64,000 bases of DNA. Origin: Devosia sp. 1566 (GTDB lineage Bacteria > Pseudomonadota > Alphaproteobacteria > Rhizobiales > Devosiaceae). Shown piece by piece: positions 26,378 to 35,826 of this stretch. The notes below the pieces were generated by a model. It was not told where the DNA came from, searched no databases, and saw only the letters and a program-made list of their open reading frames with translations. A program made the position numbers and the translations under genes. The stretch is taken from NCBI RefSeq assembly GCF_004005995.1, contig NZ_CP034767.1, positions 1,240,001 to 1,304,000 of the forward strand. The letters are read 5' to 3'. How positions within the stretch are numbered: position 1 is the stretch's first letter; each line of letters begins with the position of its first letter.

Positions 26378-27946
26378 TCACAAGCCGCGGGTCTGAAGTC
26401 GACAACAAAGCCCGATAATCCAGCACCAGAGCAGCAACACCACAGCCGCGAGCGGCGACATGAACACGTGGTAGCGGTCTACCGGGAGCACGGACACCGA
26501 CATGATTGTGTAGACGAAATAGCGAGCGCCTAAGACGCCAGTAAGCACCAAAGCCGACAACAACAGTGGCTGGGCCACTCGTCTTCTGGAGATGAACCCA
26601 AAGGCCCCGCCGCCGATAGCTCCGACCAGCAGCATCAGCCAGTAATTGCCGACGAACCACTCCCGGACCTCGTCCATGTTGCTTTGGTACTGTGCAACAA
26701 CTAGGCGCTGTCGGCGGTTCAGAGCGTTATCGTAAAGCTCCGGCCTATGGTCCTCCGTCGCGTGGAAGCCTGCCTCATGTGGTCGAGGGAGCAACATCTT
26801 CCGCAGGTTAGCCAAGAGCCCGCCCGGTACCTCACCAACCCAGTTGCCGAAGTTCGGGTCTAGTGGATAGGGCAGGGTTGGTGAATGGCTGGGGTGTCGG
26901 CCGGCGTCGAGGGCGGATTCGATTTCCGCCGCCGCGGCGTTCATCTTTGCTGAGAGAACCCGATCATCAGCGCCGTACTGCTCGTTGACCAGCATAGCTA
27001 TGAGCCAGAGCGTTCGTGTCGGGTCGATTTCACGGCGGCCTACGAACTCGCTCGAGTGAGTGCGCCAAGTATGGATACCCGTTCCTTCCACCTGATCATC
27101 GGGAAGAATAGAGCGGCGGGCGAACTCGGCAAAGGTGGGGCTTAGGTCGAGCGCAACCTGGAAGCTCTTCCGAGTGGCGGGAGCGAACCGGGTGCTGTCG
27201 TCCACTTCAATCCGATGGAGTTGAGTCAACAACGCTTGGTAGCTCGGCAGCAGAGCGCGGTAATGCCAGTCACCCCAAGCCGTGCCATTCTTGACTGCGA
27301 CACCGGACAAGCCGATGAAGATCACCGCTAGGGCGGCCAAGGTAGGGCTCGCGGCGGAAACGAAACTACTAACGAAACGACTACGGTGCCTATCGGGGCT
27401 TCTGAACCAGAAATAGGCGGCGCCGGCACAGGTGAGCACAAACCCGGCGGCCACGAACAACTCTTCGCCCTCGCGAGTCAGGATGATCGCGACACCGAAG
27501 GCACCGAATATGGCCCAGCGGAAAGTGGCCGTGCTCCATTCGAGTGGACGCACTAATCCGACTATCGACCAGAACCATGCGAAGTAGAAAACCAAAAGCA
27601 GCGGCTCCCGTTGAAACTCGGTGAAGCTGCGGATGGTGTAGGGATTGAGGAAAACCACCGCCGCGCTGATCAGCGTCCATGCAGAGCCAACATAGGGCCT
27701 GATACGACAGTGCAGCGCCACCACTGAGGCGATGAATGCTCCCTCGAGGAACATACGCCAAGGAACGCCCGACCAAAGGACTGCCCTGGAGACTAGTGCG
27801 AGCATCGGCGGTCGCATGCTGTCGCTCGGCCTATTCCATGGCCCCTCAAGCGTAAGCAGCGCCAGACCGTCGGTGTCCCATATAGCGCCGACTATTTCGG
27901 TGTTGGACACTAGTAGCGCTCGGAAAAGCACGACGAACCCTAGCAA
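26378..27946 (-). CDS. Polytopic membrane protein, GT-C-like
   Basis: 522 residues from a TTG at 27946; no ATG or GTG lies between the upstream in-frame stop near 28055 and this codon, so the start is uncertain and the gene may be damaged. Multiple transmembrane segments occupy about residues 1-230 and 440-515, with a long soluble loop between (about 230-440). The layout resembles membrane glycosyltransferases or O-antigen/oligosaccharide proteins, but no catalytic motif is certain. A second unrelated protein of similar style lies at 36988-38745. Confidence 0.65.
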   Translation of the reverse strand: MLGFVVLFRALLVSNTEIVGAIWDTDGLALLTLEGPWNRPSDSMRPPMLALVSRAVLWSGVPWRMFLEGAFIASVVALHCRIRPYVGSAWTLISAAVVFLNPYTIRSFTEFQREPLLLVFYFAWFWSIVGLVRPLEWSTATFRWAIFGAFGVAIILTREGEELFVAAGFVLTCAGAAYFWFRSPDRHRSRFVSSFVSAASPTLAALAVIFIGLSGVAVKNGTAWGDWHYRALLPSYQALLTQLHRIEVDDSTRFAPATRKSFQVALDLSPTFAEFARRSILPDDQVEGTGIHTWRTHSSEFVGRREIDPTRTLWLIAMLVNEQYGADDRVLSAKMNAAAAEIESALDAGRHPSHSPTLPYPLDPNFGNWVGEVPGGLLANLRKMLLPRPHEAGFHATEDHRPELYDNALNRRQRLVVAQYQSNMDEVREWFVGNYWLMLLVGAIGGGAFGFISRRRVAQPLLLSALVLTGVLGARYFVYTIMSVSVLPVDRYHVFMSPLAAVVLLLWCWIIGLCCRLQTRGL

Positions 27947-28136
27947 CCACAGGAATGTCTTGGTTGGTCCTGAATTATTGATGATGCGTGCGTGGCGAAT
28001 CTCATCTGGAGCCCTTTTGCTTGCCTCCGCCTTACCATCGTCCGACGCGCCGGCCTATTGAGCACCCTTGGTTTTTTCCGCTCGTACTGACGTAAGCGGC
28101 TCCCCGACTAACACCCCTACATCCTGGAGACTGACC

Positions 28137-28799
28137 ATGAACGCGGAAGCGACTTTCCGTGCGAAGGCGCCTGGCATTATGGCCAAGCTCCTGAGCGACT
28201 TTCCCATTGGCGTCGATGACGCTGCAGCTGTCCTCGGCAACGTGGGCCACGAGTGCGCAGGCTTCACCGCCATGCAGGAGTTCAATCCGGTGGTGGCCGG
28301 CTCCAAGGGCGGCTGGGGCTGGCGACAGTGGGCCGGTCCCCGGCGTCGTGCCTTCGAGGCGTATTGCAAACGGAACGGCAAGGATCCCGCCAGCGACGAA
28401 GCCAACTATGCCTACCTGTTCATCGAGCTAAAGGGCATCGAAGGCAGCGAGAAAGCAGCGATCCCCAAGACCATTGCCGCCAAGGGTCTGGACGCCAAAG
28501 TCATTGCGTTCGAACTGGCGTTCCTGCGGGCCGGGGTGAAGCATTACTCCAGTCGGCAGCAGTGGGCGCGCGTTGCTCTGGACGCTTGGAAGAAGGCCGG
28601 ACAGCCCGCCTCTCTGCCGTCTGCACCTGAGATACCTCGCTACCCCGAGCCGCCAGCGGCGCCCCTCGACGTGCCCCCGCGCACCATCCCCGCCAGCGAC
28701 AAGCACCAAGCGGACACTGACGGGAGCAAATGGCCCGGCATCATCGCCATTGTCATCATCATCCTTATCGCCCTGGCCATCGCCGGGGCTTTTTTCTGA
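28137..28799 (+). CDS. Phage tail-tip lysozyme-like protein with C-terminal anchor
   Basis: 220 residues from ATG 28137 (GGAGA 8-12 nt upstream). Residues about 10-160 resemble the phage tail lysozyme family: DDAAAVLGNVGHECAGFTAM contains the glutamate expected to be catalytic, then GGWGWRQWAGPRRRAF. A proline-rich linker leads to one C-terminal transmembrane segment (IIAIVIIILIALAIAGAFF). It heads a plus-strand set of four genes like a lysis cassette (lysozyme, holin-like, two small membrane proteins). Confidence 0.8.
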   Translation: MNAEATFRAKAPGIMAKLLSDFPIGVDDAAAVLGNVGHECAGFTAMQEFNPVVAGSKGGWGWRQWAGPRRRAFEAYCKRNGKDPASDEANYAYLFIELKGIEGSEKAAIPKTIAAKGLDAKVIAFELAFLRAGVKHYSSRQQWARVALDAWKKAGQPASLPSAPEIPRYPEPPAAPLDVPPRTIPASDKHQADTDGSKWPGIIAIVIIILIALAIAGAFF

Positions 28800-28819
28800 G
28801 CGCTAGGAGGCGCAGCAAC

Positions 28820-29188
28820 ATGATCGGCAACAACATCGTTCTGGGCTGGCTCTAGCGCCGGGCGCAGGAGCTCGGGGGCCTCGGCGGCACACTGGCGTTC
28901 CTCTACATGTCCCTGCCATCCGAGGGCAAAGACGCCATCAACCAGATCTTGGCCGGTGGCTGGCAGAACGTCTCTCTGGGCGCCGTTGCCACCATCGCGC
29001 TTTATATCTGGAGCCAGTGGAAATCCTGGCGCTCCACGGTGCGCCCGCAGGTGGTGACCGCGGATGCGCAGCAGATCATCCTGCCAAAGGAGAGCGTGGC
29101 CACGGCCAAGGTCGAGGCGATCGCCAAGAGCGCACCTGTGCCGCGCTCGCGCACCATCATCGACATGATCAGGCGCCGATTGCCATGA
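28820..29188 (+). pseudogene. Holin-like membrane protein with in-frame amber codon 12
   Basis: AGGAGG stands 9 nt before ATG 28820. The frame reads MIGNNIVLGWL, then TAG (28853-28855), then RRAQELGGLGGTLAFLYMSL and continues to 29188. The peptide makes sense on both sides of the stop: an N-terminal hydrophobic start, a membrane segment (about 40-60) and a soluble tail. It is either inactivated, restarted at ATG 28907, or read through by a suppressor. It overlaps the next gene by 4 nt and sits directly after the lysozyme gene, where a holin would be expected. Confidence 0.7.
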
Positions 29189-29616
29189 AGGCGATTATCG
29201 AGGAAAGCGCTGGCCATCTGCGCCAACGGTTTCGCCTCCGCAGTCTTGAGTGGCAGAACGCGACGACATCGATCGTGTTCGGGCTAACCATATTGTTCAA
29301 TCCGGCGCTGTTCGATGCCGTCTCGTTCCGCGGCTTCGTGGGCGGGCCATTTGTGTGGGGAGGGGGCATATTCCTGCTCGGCTGCGTCAATGTGGCGGCC
29401 CTCATCATCAACGGCACGGTGCCTAAGCCAACAGCTGCGCTGCGCACCATCTCGGCGCTGCTGCAGGTCTTTCTCTTCTTTATGCTTTCCATCGGCTTCT
29501 ATGCCTCGGGCACCGGCACCACCGGTATTGGCACCTACGGCGTCCTGGCCTTCTACGGGTTTTTTGCGGCCGCATGGGCGCTCTTGGACGCGGTGGCACC
29601 GGAATATGGACAGTGA
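29185..29616 (+). CDS. Small polytopic membrane protein
   Basis: 143 residues from ATG 29185, overlapping the previous gene by ATGA. Four hydrophobic segments are seen: about 25-40 (TSIVFGLTILFNPALF), 52-74, 84-102 (ISALLQVFLFFMLSIGFYA) and 111-132. No known family recognised. It lies in the lysis-like cassette and overlaps the next gene by 11 nt. A holin or accessory role is possible but unproven. Confidence 0.7.
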   Translation: MKAIIEESAGHLRQRFRLRSLEWQNATTSIVFGLTILFNPALFDAVSFRGFVGGPFVWGGGIFLLGCVNVAALIINGTVPKPTAALRTISALLQVFLFFMLSIGFYASGTGTTGIGTYGVLAFYGFFAAAWALLDAVAPEYGQ

Positions 29617-29986
29617 ACAGATCAGCGCGCTCTACCAGCTCGGCGGTGCCGCCGCCGTAATCATCGTCGGTGCCTTTTTTGGCATCCAGTGGGTGGTTCG
29701 CACCGTCCAAGCCATGAAGACCAGCCCTTCGGTCAAGACTGAGAAGACCACCATTATCACTGGCGATACGGTCGCCATGGATCGATTGGCTGGCACGATC
29801 GAAGCCAGCAACACCATCCTGACGGAAAACAACGTGCTGCGGCGTGAAGAGCACGCCGACAGAAGCATGATGCGCAAGGCCCTGGAGGAAAACACCGAAG
29901 CTCTGGAGAGGGCCACAGCCGTGCTCCAGGACATCCGGCCCGAGATCCGCGAGCTGACCCGGGAGATCGTGAGGTCGGGGAAGTGA
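29606..29986 (+). CDS. Single-span protein with coiled coil, phage accessory type
   Basis: 126 residues from ATG 29606. One N-terminal transmembrane segment (about 12-30, LGGAAAVIIVGAFFGIQWVV) is followed by a long helical, probably coiled-coil region (about 60-122, RKALEENTEALERATAVLQD). The layout is like small phage proteins next to holins or spanins, but no lipobox or proline-rich spanin signature is present. Last gene of the cassette. Confidence 0.7.
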   Translation: MDSEQISALYQLGGAAAVIIVGAFFGIQWVVRTVQAMKTSPSVKTEKTTIITGDTVAMDRLAGTIEASNTILTENNVLRREEHADRSMMRKALEENTEALERATAVLQDIRPEIRELTREIVRSGK

Positions 29987-30290
29987 ATAGGTGAAACAGA
30001 AGCGGACGTTCGTTGCTGTGGCGACAGCCGGGAGCCAATCAGCGCATCAGGAGCGCTCGCAATTCGCGGTACAAATAAATGAACCCTTAACGCACGACCT
30101 GTTATGTAGTCCGGCATAAAGGACTGCTTCGACTCTAATTGCCTCATACCCAAACGGTCCTACTCACCCTCGTTTGTATCCGTGCCTCACGGGCCTTGCT
30201 GGGCCGCGACAGCCTGTCGCGACTTCAACCTATTCGCGAACGCGGTCCAGAGGTGGGTTATCTCTTTGCCGTCTCCGCCAAGGAGATCTA
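29987..30290. other. Intergenic leader of the RTX gene
   Basis: No gene seen. It ends with the ribosome-binding site AAGGAGAT (30280-30287) of the RTX gene. A promoter is expected but I could not assign clear -35/-10 boxes. Confidence 0.4.
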
Positions 30291-33245
30291 ATGGCTATTC
30301 TCATCGTAAGCTCCTCAGAGTATCCCACCATAGCAGCAGCAATGGCCGCCGCAGCTAACGGCGACACAATCCAGATCGAGCCTGGGTTTGGGATCAACGA
30401 AAGCGTTTCTGTCACAAGCGACAGCTTGACCATCAGCGGCACCGCGAGCTCAACAGGCATCGTGCTGCAACTGGCGCCGGGGATTTTGTCGGTCACCCTG
30501 GATGGGGACGCATCGATCAACGTTCTCGATGCTCAAGGCAGCAGCACCGATGGCAATAGAATCCTGGGCAATGCCGGTGATAATACGATCACGGTCAGCG
30601 GCGGCGCCGATGTGGTCAATGGCGGCGCGGGCACCAATGATCGTTTGGTCGTGGAATATTCTAATGCGACAGGCGCCGTCACCGGCGACTCGACCTCCAA
30701 CTTTACCGATGCGGGCGGCAGCGGCTCCGTGACCGTCAGCGGTGGTTTTGAGAACTTCACCATTAATACCGGCAACTTCGCCGACACGCTCACCACAGGC
30801 GATGGCGACGACAGCATCAATGCCGGCAATGGTGCCAACACCGTGACGGTCGGCCAAGGCGCCAATCGCATCATCGGCGGCGCTGATACCGATACCTTTG
30901 TAGGGCTGGACGGCGGCAACTACATGGATGGCGGCGACGGCACTAATACGATGACATCAGGTGGTGGCAGTGACACCATTATTTCCGGCAGTGGCACGGA
31001 CAGCATCGTGTCGGGGGCGGGCGACGACACCATCAGCATCGTTGGGGGCTCCGACGTTGTGAATGCTGGCGCTGGCACTGATCAGTTGATTGTCGATTAC
31101 GGGGACAGCACAACGGCTGTGACCTTTACGTTCTCGGGTGGCGACATCGGAACCGGATACGCCGGTCAGGTCGCCGCCGGCTCAACAAACATTGTTGATT
31201 TCGTTGGTGTAGAAAATTTCAGCATCAACAGTGGCAGCGCCAATGACGTGATCGTCTTAGGCGGCGGCGACGATTCGATCACTTCAGGCAACGGCAATGA
31301 CACGCTGACCGGGTCGGGCGGTGACGATACTATAAATGGCGGCGCCGGCGCAGCCGATCTGGCGGTATATTCGGGGAATCGCACCGACTATACGATTACA
31401 GCTGTCGGACAGTCTTTTCGGATCGTGGACAATCGAGTAGGCTCGGCGGATGGCATTGATCTCGTCTCCGAGGTTGAGAACTTTCAGTTTGCCGACGGAA
31501 CTCTGACGGCGTCCGCGCTTGCCGATACCATCATCCCACCAACAACCACGGTCAGCTCGGTAGACATTTCGGGTGACAGCGGTGCGTCCAATAGCGACTT
31601 CATCACCAATGTCGCCGCCCAGACGATATCGGGCAATCTCAGCGCCAATCTCGTAGCCGGCGAAACAGTCGAAGTCTCGGTCGATGACGGACAGAGCTGG
31701 GCTACTGCGACGTCCAGTGTCGGAACAAGCACATATTCAGCCAGTGCCACCCTTGTTGGATCAAACATCCTCCAGGCTAGGGTGGTGGATGAAGCGGGTA
31801 ATTCCAGTGCCGCCATCAAGCAAAGCTATGTGCTTGACACTTCTGCACCGACTTCGTCATCACAGCCCGACTTGGCTGCGGCGAGCGACAGCGGTACATC
31901 AAGCACCGATGACCTCACCAATGACGTCACCCCAACATTTACGGGAACAGCCGAGAGTGGCTCCACGGTCACTCTGTACGACAGCGACGGCACGACGGTG
32001 CTGGGTACGGGAACCGCAACGGACGGCAATTGGTCCATTGCCGCAACAACCCTGGCGGGGGGCGCTCACACCGTCACTGCCAAGGTCAGCGACGCAGCCG
32101 GTAATGTCAGTGCTGTCTCGACAAGCACAACAGTCACGGTGGACACAGAGGCCCCTACAGGCACAATCACGCTGAGCGATGCGGCAATCACCGCCGGGGA
32201 GACGTCCACAGTGACGATCACCTTCAGCCAAGCTGTCGCGGGCTTCAGCAATGACGACCTGACGGTTCAGAGCGGTCTGCTGAGCATTGTTGCATCCACC
32301 GATGGCGGCATCACCTATACGGCCACCTTCACTCCGGCGGCTGGGGTTAATGACTTAAGCAACGTCATCACGCTGAACCAGGCCGGTGTAGCAGACGCCG
32401 CCGGGAATTCGGGTGCGGGAACGGCAACTTCTGCCAACTACACGGTCAACACTGCGCAGGTACCTGCTCCGCCGCCAGCGGGCGGCAATGATGGTGAAGA
32501 CACTATTACTGGCGGCAATGGCCCAGACAATCTCGCAGGCGGCCTGTCCAACGACACCTTGGATGGCGGCAGCGGGGATGACGTGGTTTATGGCAACCAA
32601 GGCCAAGACGTGCTTTACGGCGGCCCTGGCCGGGATAGTGTTTTTGGCGGCCAGGACAATGATACCGTTTATGGCGGTAGCTCAGGACTAGATCCCGCTG
32701 ACGATGCCGATGCTCTCTATGGCAACAAGGGTGATGACCTTGTTTATGGCAATGGCGGCGATGACAGCGTGTTTGGTGGCGAGGGCGCCGACACCGCCTT
32801 CGGCGGTCAGGGTAATGACCTGATCTTTGGTGGCGACGGTAGCGTGAGCATCGTTGATGGCAATGATCTGCTGTATGGCGGGTTCGGCAATGACACGATC
32901 TATGGCAATGGTGGGGATGACGCGCTGTTTGGCAACCAGGATGACGACATCGTCTTCGGTGGACAAGGCAATGACTTCATCCATGGCGGTCAAGGCAACG
33001 ACACGCTTGTCGGTGGCAAGGGTGACGACACCATGAATGGCGGCCTTGGTTCGGATCTCTTCCTGTTCGCAGCAGGCGGCGGAAATGACCGAATCGAAGG
33101 CTTCAACTTTGGCGAGGGCGACCGCCTGGACTTGGGTGGTCAGAGCTTTACTACGAGCTCATCTAATGGAAACATGATCGTCACACTCGGCGACGGTGGC
33201 ACGATCACTCTGATCGGCACGGACGCTGGTAGCCAGCTGTTCTAA
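30291..33245 (+). CDS. RTX calcium-binding protein with bacterial Ig-like domains
   Basis: 984 residues from ATG 30291, with AAGGAG 5 nt upstream. Residues about 1-110 form a repetitive beta region. About 110-420 and 770-930 carry RTX nonapeptide repeats (GGNDTITGG-like, here [14 protein letters not shown] and DDAVYG-style units) that wrap calcium. About 440-760 contains at least three Ig-like domains of the kind seen in giant adhesins ([36 protein letters not shown]). The end ([10 protein letters not shown]... to [12 protein letters not shown]) looks like a type I secretion signal; there is no N-terminal signal peptide. No HlyB/HlyD/TolC genes are nearby, so export would need a system outside the window. 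Likely a secreted adhesin or surface protein. Confidence 0.9.
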   Translation: MAILIVSSSEYPTIAAAMAAAANGDTIQIEPGFGINESVSVTSDSLTISGTASSTGIVLQLAPGILSVTLDGDASINVLDAQGSSTDGNRILGNAGDNTITVSGGADVVNGGAGTNDRLVVEYSNATGAVTGDSTSNFTDAGGSGSVTVSGGFENFTINTGNFADTLTTGDGDDSINAGNGANTVTVGQGANRIIGGADTDTFVGLDGGNYMDGGDGTNTMTSGGGSDTIISGSGTDSIVSGAGDDTISIVGGSDVVNAGAGTDQLIVDYGDSTTAVTFTFSGGDIGTGYAGQVAAGSTNIVDFVGVENFSINSGSANDVIVLGGGDDSITSGNGNDTLTGSGGDDTINGGAGAADLAVYSGNRTDYTITAVGQSFRIVDNRVGSADGIDLVSEVENFQFADGTLTASALADTIIPPTTTVSSVDISGDSGASNSDFITNVAAQTISGNLSANLVAGETVEVSVDDGQSWATATSSVGTSTYSASATLVGSNILQARVVDEAGNSSAAIKQSYVLDTSAPTSSSQPDLAAASDSGTSSTDDLTNDVTPTFTGTAESGSTVTLYDSDGTTVLGTGTATDGNWSIAATTLAGGAHTVTAKVSDAAGNVSAVSTSTTVTVDTEAPTGTITLSDAAITAGETSTVTITFSQAVAGFSNDDLTVQSGLLSIVASTDGGITYTATFTPAAGVNDLSNVITLNQAGVADAAGNSGAGTATSANYTVNTAQVPAPPPAGGNDGEDTITGGNGPDNLAGGLSNDTLDGGSGDDVVYGNQGQDVLYGGPGRDSVFGGQDNDTVYGGSSGLDPADDADALYGNKGDDLVYGNGGDDSVFGGEGADTAFGGQGNDLIFGGDGSVSIVDGNDLLYGGFGNDTIYGNGGDDALFGNQDDDIVFGGQGNDFIHGGQGNDTLVGGKGDDTMNGGLGSDLFLFAAGGGNDRIEGFNFGEGDRLDLGGQSFTTSSSNGNMIVTLGDGGTITLIGTDAGSQLF

Positions 33246-33275
33246 GGCCTCCTAGTCGAGCAACAGCAACTCAGA

Positions 33276-33301
33276 GCCCCGCTTCGGCGGGGCTTTTCTT
33301 T
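33276..33301 (+). terminator. Rho-independent terminator after the RTX gene
   Basis: AGCCCCGC (33276-33283), loop TTCG, GCGGGGCT (33288-33295), then TTTTCTTT. Confidence 0.9.
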
Positions 33302-33326
33302 GTCCGCCGTCTGCCAGGAGCCGGCG

Positions 33327-33497
33327 ATGATCTACTGCCGAAAGTGCTCCGAACCGTGCCAGTGGGAGCCCAGCAAGATCAGCGGCCGATTGGTGATCTG
33401 GTATCGGTGCGAGTGTGATGGGGCAGGGCCATGGCGCCGGTGGGATGCAGAAGTGAATCTGCCCACGCGAGCTAGAGAATCTGCGATGCCTCCCTGA
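33327..33497 (+). CDS. Small zinc-ribbon-like protein
   Basis: 56 residues from ATG 33327 (GGAG 5 nt upstream). Two cysteine pairs, CRKCSEPCQW (about 4-13) and YRCECDG (about 27-33), suggest a single zinc-binding knuckle. No family identified. It stands alone between the RTX terminator and a convergent regulator gene. Confidence 0.5.
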   Translation: MIYCRKCSEPCQWEPSKISGRLVIWYRCECDGAGPWRRWDAEVNLPTRARESAMPP

Positions 33498-33511
33498 ACA
33501 TCCTTTGTAGC

Positions 33512-34273
33512 TTAGACCTCAAGGCTCCTGCCGGTCAGTTCTTGATAAAGCCGGACGGTTTCGTGGTCCGGCCCAACGCCCAGTTCCTCGTGCAGCTGCT
33601 TGCTGCAAGCGTTGAAGAGCTGCTTAACGCGCGAGAACTCCCCCTTCGCAGCCGCGTCAGACATCAGAGCCCGGTGGGCGCCTTCATGACAGGCGTCCAA
33701 CTGTAGCAAACGGGAGGCACAAAAATGGCGTTGCTGAGGGGTGAGTTCTGTCCCGCTTTGCAGTGCCGCTGAAACCGTCCTGTTGAAGTCCTGGAGCAAC
33801 GCGGTGCGCTGGAACGCAAGCCATTCCTCGAACCCGTTTCCCACGGAGCCAGACGAATCTAGTAGCTCACCGCGGTAAATTTCGCACATCCGCACGCACG
33901 CCCTTGGGCTGGGACTTGCAATAAGACCTATGAACTCCGCCAGATCGATATAGACGTTCTGGTCGGGGTTGAGCCAGACCGTTTGGGTATCTGCCGAGAG
34001 CAACTCAAAGTTGTAATCTTGCTGGAACTTGCGAATGCGACCCATACTTTGGCGGATGTCGGCGTTGGCCCGCTCGGAGCCGTTGTCGGACCAGATCAGA
34101 TCACGGATACGCCCCCTCGATACGGGCTTACCCCGCCTTTCGAGCAGCACATAAATCAGAACCCGCAGCAGGTGGAGCGGCGGAGTGGCCAACTTTCCGG
34201 ACGAGCGAACATGGCAGTGGCCGAAGACAAAAACCGATACAGTTGCGGTCACATCGTATCGTGCGGACATCAT
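33512..34273 (-). CDS. BTAD-domain transcriptional regulator (SARP-like)
   Basis: 253 residues (ATG 34273 or 34270). The N-terminal half reads like an OmpR-type winged helix (LHLLRVLIYVLLERRGKPVSR, DLIWSDNGSERANADIRQSM, about 32-78). The C-terminal half is the bacterial transcriptional activation domain with helical repeats (about 105-250: FEEWLAFQRTALLQDFNRTV; KQLHEELGVGPDHETVRLYQ). SARP-type regulators are typical of Actinobacteria but also occur in Proteobacteria. No ATPase domain. The target is unknown; it lies convergent to the small zinc-ribbon gene and near secreted proteins. Confidence 0.85.
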   Translation of the reverse strand: MMSARYDVTATVSVFVFGHCHVRSSGKLATPPLHLLRVLIYVLLERRGKPVSRGRIRDLIWSDNGSERANADIRQSMGRIRKFQQDYNFELLSADTQTVWLNPDQNVYIDLAEFIGLIASPSPRACVRMCEIYRGELLDSSGSVGNGFEEWLAFQRTALLQDFNRTVSAALQSGTELTPQQRHFCASRLLQLDACHEGAHRALMSDAAAKGEFSRVKQLFNACSKQLHEELGVGPDHETVRLYQELTGRSLEV

Positions 34274-34831
34274 GTTCCTCTAAAGGTCCGGCTTACGCTC
34301 CCCATGCAGCCTTTAAACCAAGCGGTCGATAGGCACGACTATCATCAAGGAAATGCTCATCTTGATGATGAACAGCACTGCGCCTGATCAGGTGGGTAGC
34401 AGGTCGAAAGCTAGGCTCGATTGAATAAACCAGAACCCTCTGCGGCTGTCGATTACTAGAGCCGAACAATCTGGTTCCGGCAGCTCGTCGGATCTATGCG
34501 GAGGCGAGCACGGAGCTTGGCCGGCAATAGGTGGCAGACTGATGCGCTGACATAGGTGCGACTGCAACGGGCCCGCCATGGCCCCGGCGGGATGCTGAGG
34601 GTCAATGGGACGGCTTGTAAGGACGACCCCAGCCCTTCCTAGAGCCGGGGCCACCGCCAAAAAGGTCCTTGGAACTTGCAGACTCTCATCTGCACGGCTC
34701 AACGGCGCGGCGCCTTCGGAGTTCCGCAACAAAGCCGAGAGAAACATGCACATGAGGCTGGCAACGATTCACAGGGCCGTGAGTTAGAATTGCTCCTGGC
34801 CGACGAGGTCCGGCTAACCTTGGAGCTAAAC
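34274..34831. other. Intergenic stretch without a convincing gene
   Basis: The reading frames here, including a 121-codon one on the minus strand (34388-34753), have no ribosome-binding site and improbable composition. It presumably holds the promoters of the BTAD regulator and the small secreted protein at 34832. Confidence 0.4.
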
Positions 34832-35071
34832 ATGATCAAAACTCGCCCCCTTGCAGTTGTTCTTACCGTCGCCCTGCTTTCCGCCAGTTCTGTAGCTGCC
34901 TTCGCTCAGGCGACGCCAGCTCCTACCGCGCCCGCTGTGGTGGAAGTCGACGAAAATGACGACGATGGCTTTGACATGGGCTGGCTGGGCCTGCTCGGAC
35001 TTGCTGGTCTTCTCGGCCTGCGCGGGCGTCGTCATGACACTACGAACACGCGTACGACCACCGGCCACTAG
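34832..35071 (+). CDS. Small secreted protein with WGxxGxxG-like C-terminal segment
   Basis: 79 residues from ATG 34832 (GGAG 7 nt upstream). A signal peptide (TRPLAVVLTVALLSASSVAA, then FAQ-A) is followed by an acidic linker (VEVDENDDDGFDMG), a short Gly/Leu hydrophobic segment (WLGLLGLAGLLGLRGRR) and an Arg/Thr-rich tail. The order motif-hydrophobic-basic is that of WGxxGxxG-CTERM sorting signals. A good terminator follows. Confidence 0.75.
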   Translation: MIKTRPLAVVLTVALLSASSVAAFAQATPAPTAPAVVEVDENDDDGFDMGWLGLLGLAGLLGLRGRRHDTTNTRTTTGH

Positions 35072-35094
35072 TCTCTTAGCGCTGTTCCAGATTC

Positions 35095-35126
35095 GCCGCG
35101 TAGCTGAAGCAAGCTACGCGGCTTTT
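35095..35126 (+). terminator. Rho-independent terminator
   Basis: GCCGCGTAGCT (35095-35105) pairs with AGCTACGCGGC (35112-35122) around a 6-nt loop, then TTTT. It ends the unit of the small secreted protein. Confidence 0.85.
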
Positions 35127-35261
35127 ACTCGCCCGCTCAAAGCGTGCATCTGGTAGCACGGCGGGCATAAGGATGGTACACAACAGTATCGTCTGCCGGT
35201 TTCCGGGCGCGGACGGCTGGGAGAACATATTTGCTCTTGCCCCCTGAATGGGAGAAGAGCT

Positions 35262-35693
35262 GTGTCCAGCTTTGATCAATACAAGATGTTTACCCGCCAG
35301 TCTGCCGGGACTTCCAGAGGTCAGTTCCGCTACGGATTGGTAGCTCCAAGCGCTGCAGTGGCCCTGCACCTGTTGAGGACATTGAACGGGACGCCCAGAG
35401 GCACCGCAACGGCTCCAAGAAGTTCTGTGGCTACACGACCTCTGAATGCAAGCGACCTCGCCATCTGCTTACCGCTGGAGGAGGCCTTTGCCGCTGCAAT
35501 CCAGATGGCGAACAAGTACGATACAGAACTATTCGTCACCGGCGAGGCGGGGCTTTGGCAGCCAGCCTGGGGCGGCCTACTCACCGAGCGTGAGGAAGGC
35601 TCTGATACGCCTCGCCTGCTGCTGAGGAAGCGCAGATGCCTCCAACCCTGTGTAAGAACAAACTCGCCTAAGCACCTAGACGCACAGGGTTGA
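35262..35693 (+). CDS. Hypothetical protein, low confidence
   Basis: 143 codons from a GTG at 35262 with GGGAGAAGAG just upstream. The middle (AICLPLEEAFAAAIQMANKY, DTELFVTGEAGLWQPAWGGL) reads like real protein; the ends do not. The stop region overlaps a histidine-kinase remnant on the other strand by 26 nt. It may be a partial or decayed gene. Confidence 0.4.
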   Translation: MSSFDQYKMFTRQSAGTSRGQFRYGLVAPSAAVALHLLRTLNGTPRGTATAPRSSVATRPLNASDLAICLPLEEAFAAAIQMANKYDTELFVTGEAGLWQPAWGGLLTEREEGSDTPRLLLRKRRCLQPCVRTNSPKHLDAQG

Positions 35694-35826
35694 TATGGAG
35701 GGTAACAATTAGGCCATCGCTGGCCCAATCGTAGTCAATGGACCCCTGCAGCGCGCCTGAAATGCTGCGCGCGACGAGCTTCGTGCCATACCCCGCCGGC
35801 CGCTTCCAATGGGGTGGGGTAAAGAC
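35668..35826 (-). pseudogene. Remnant of an HWE/HisKA_2-type histidine kinase, C-terminal end
   Basis: About 50 codons ending at a stop at 35668. The reading PAGYGTKLVARSISGALQGS, then IDYDWASDGLIVTLHI, matches the last part of the ATPase domain of HWE-type kinases (GFGSRLI-like G2 box followed by the closing strands). Nothing upstream on this strand continues the domain, so only the 3' tail survives. It shows that the area received and lost genes. Confidence 0.6.

Noticed and set aside
30400..33200. Direct DNA repeats in the RTX gene as a mobile or CRISPR-like array
   Set aside because: The repetition follows codons for the calcium-binding nonapeptides and Ig-like domains.
34388..34753. 121-codon minus-strand reading frame
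   Set aside because: No ribosome-binding site, improbable composition and no family resemblance; treated as intergenic.
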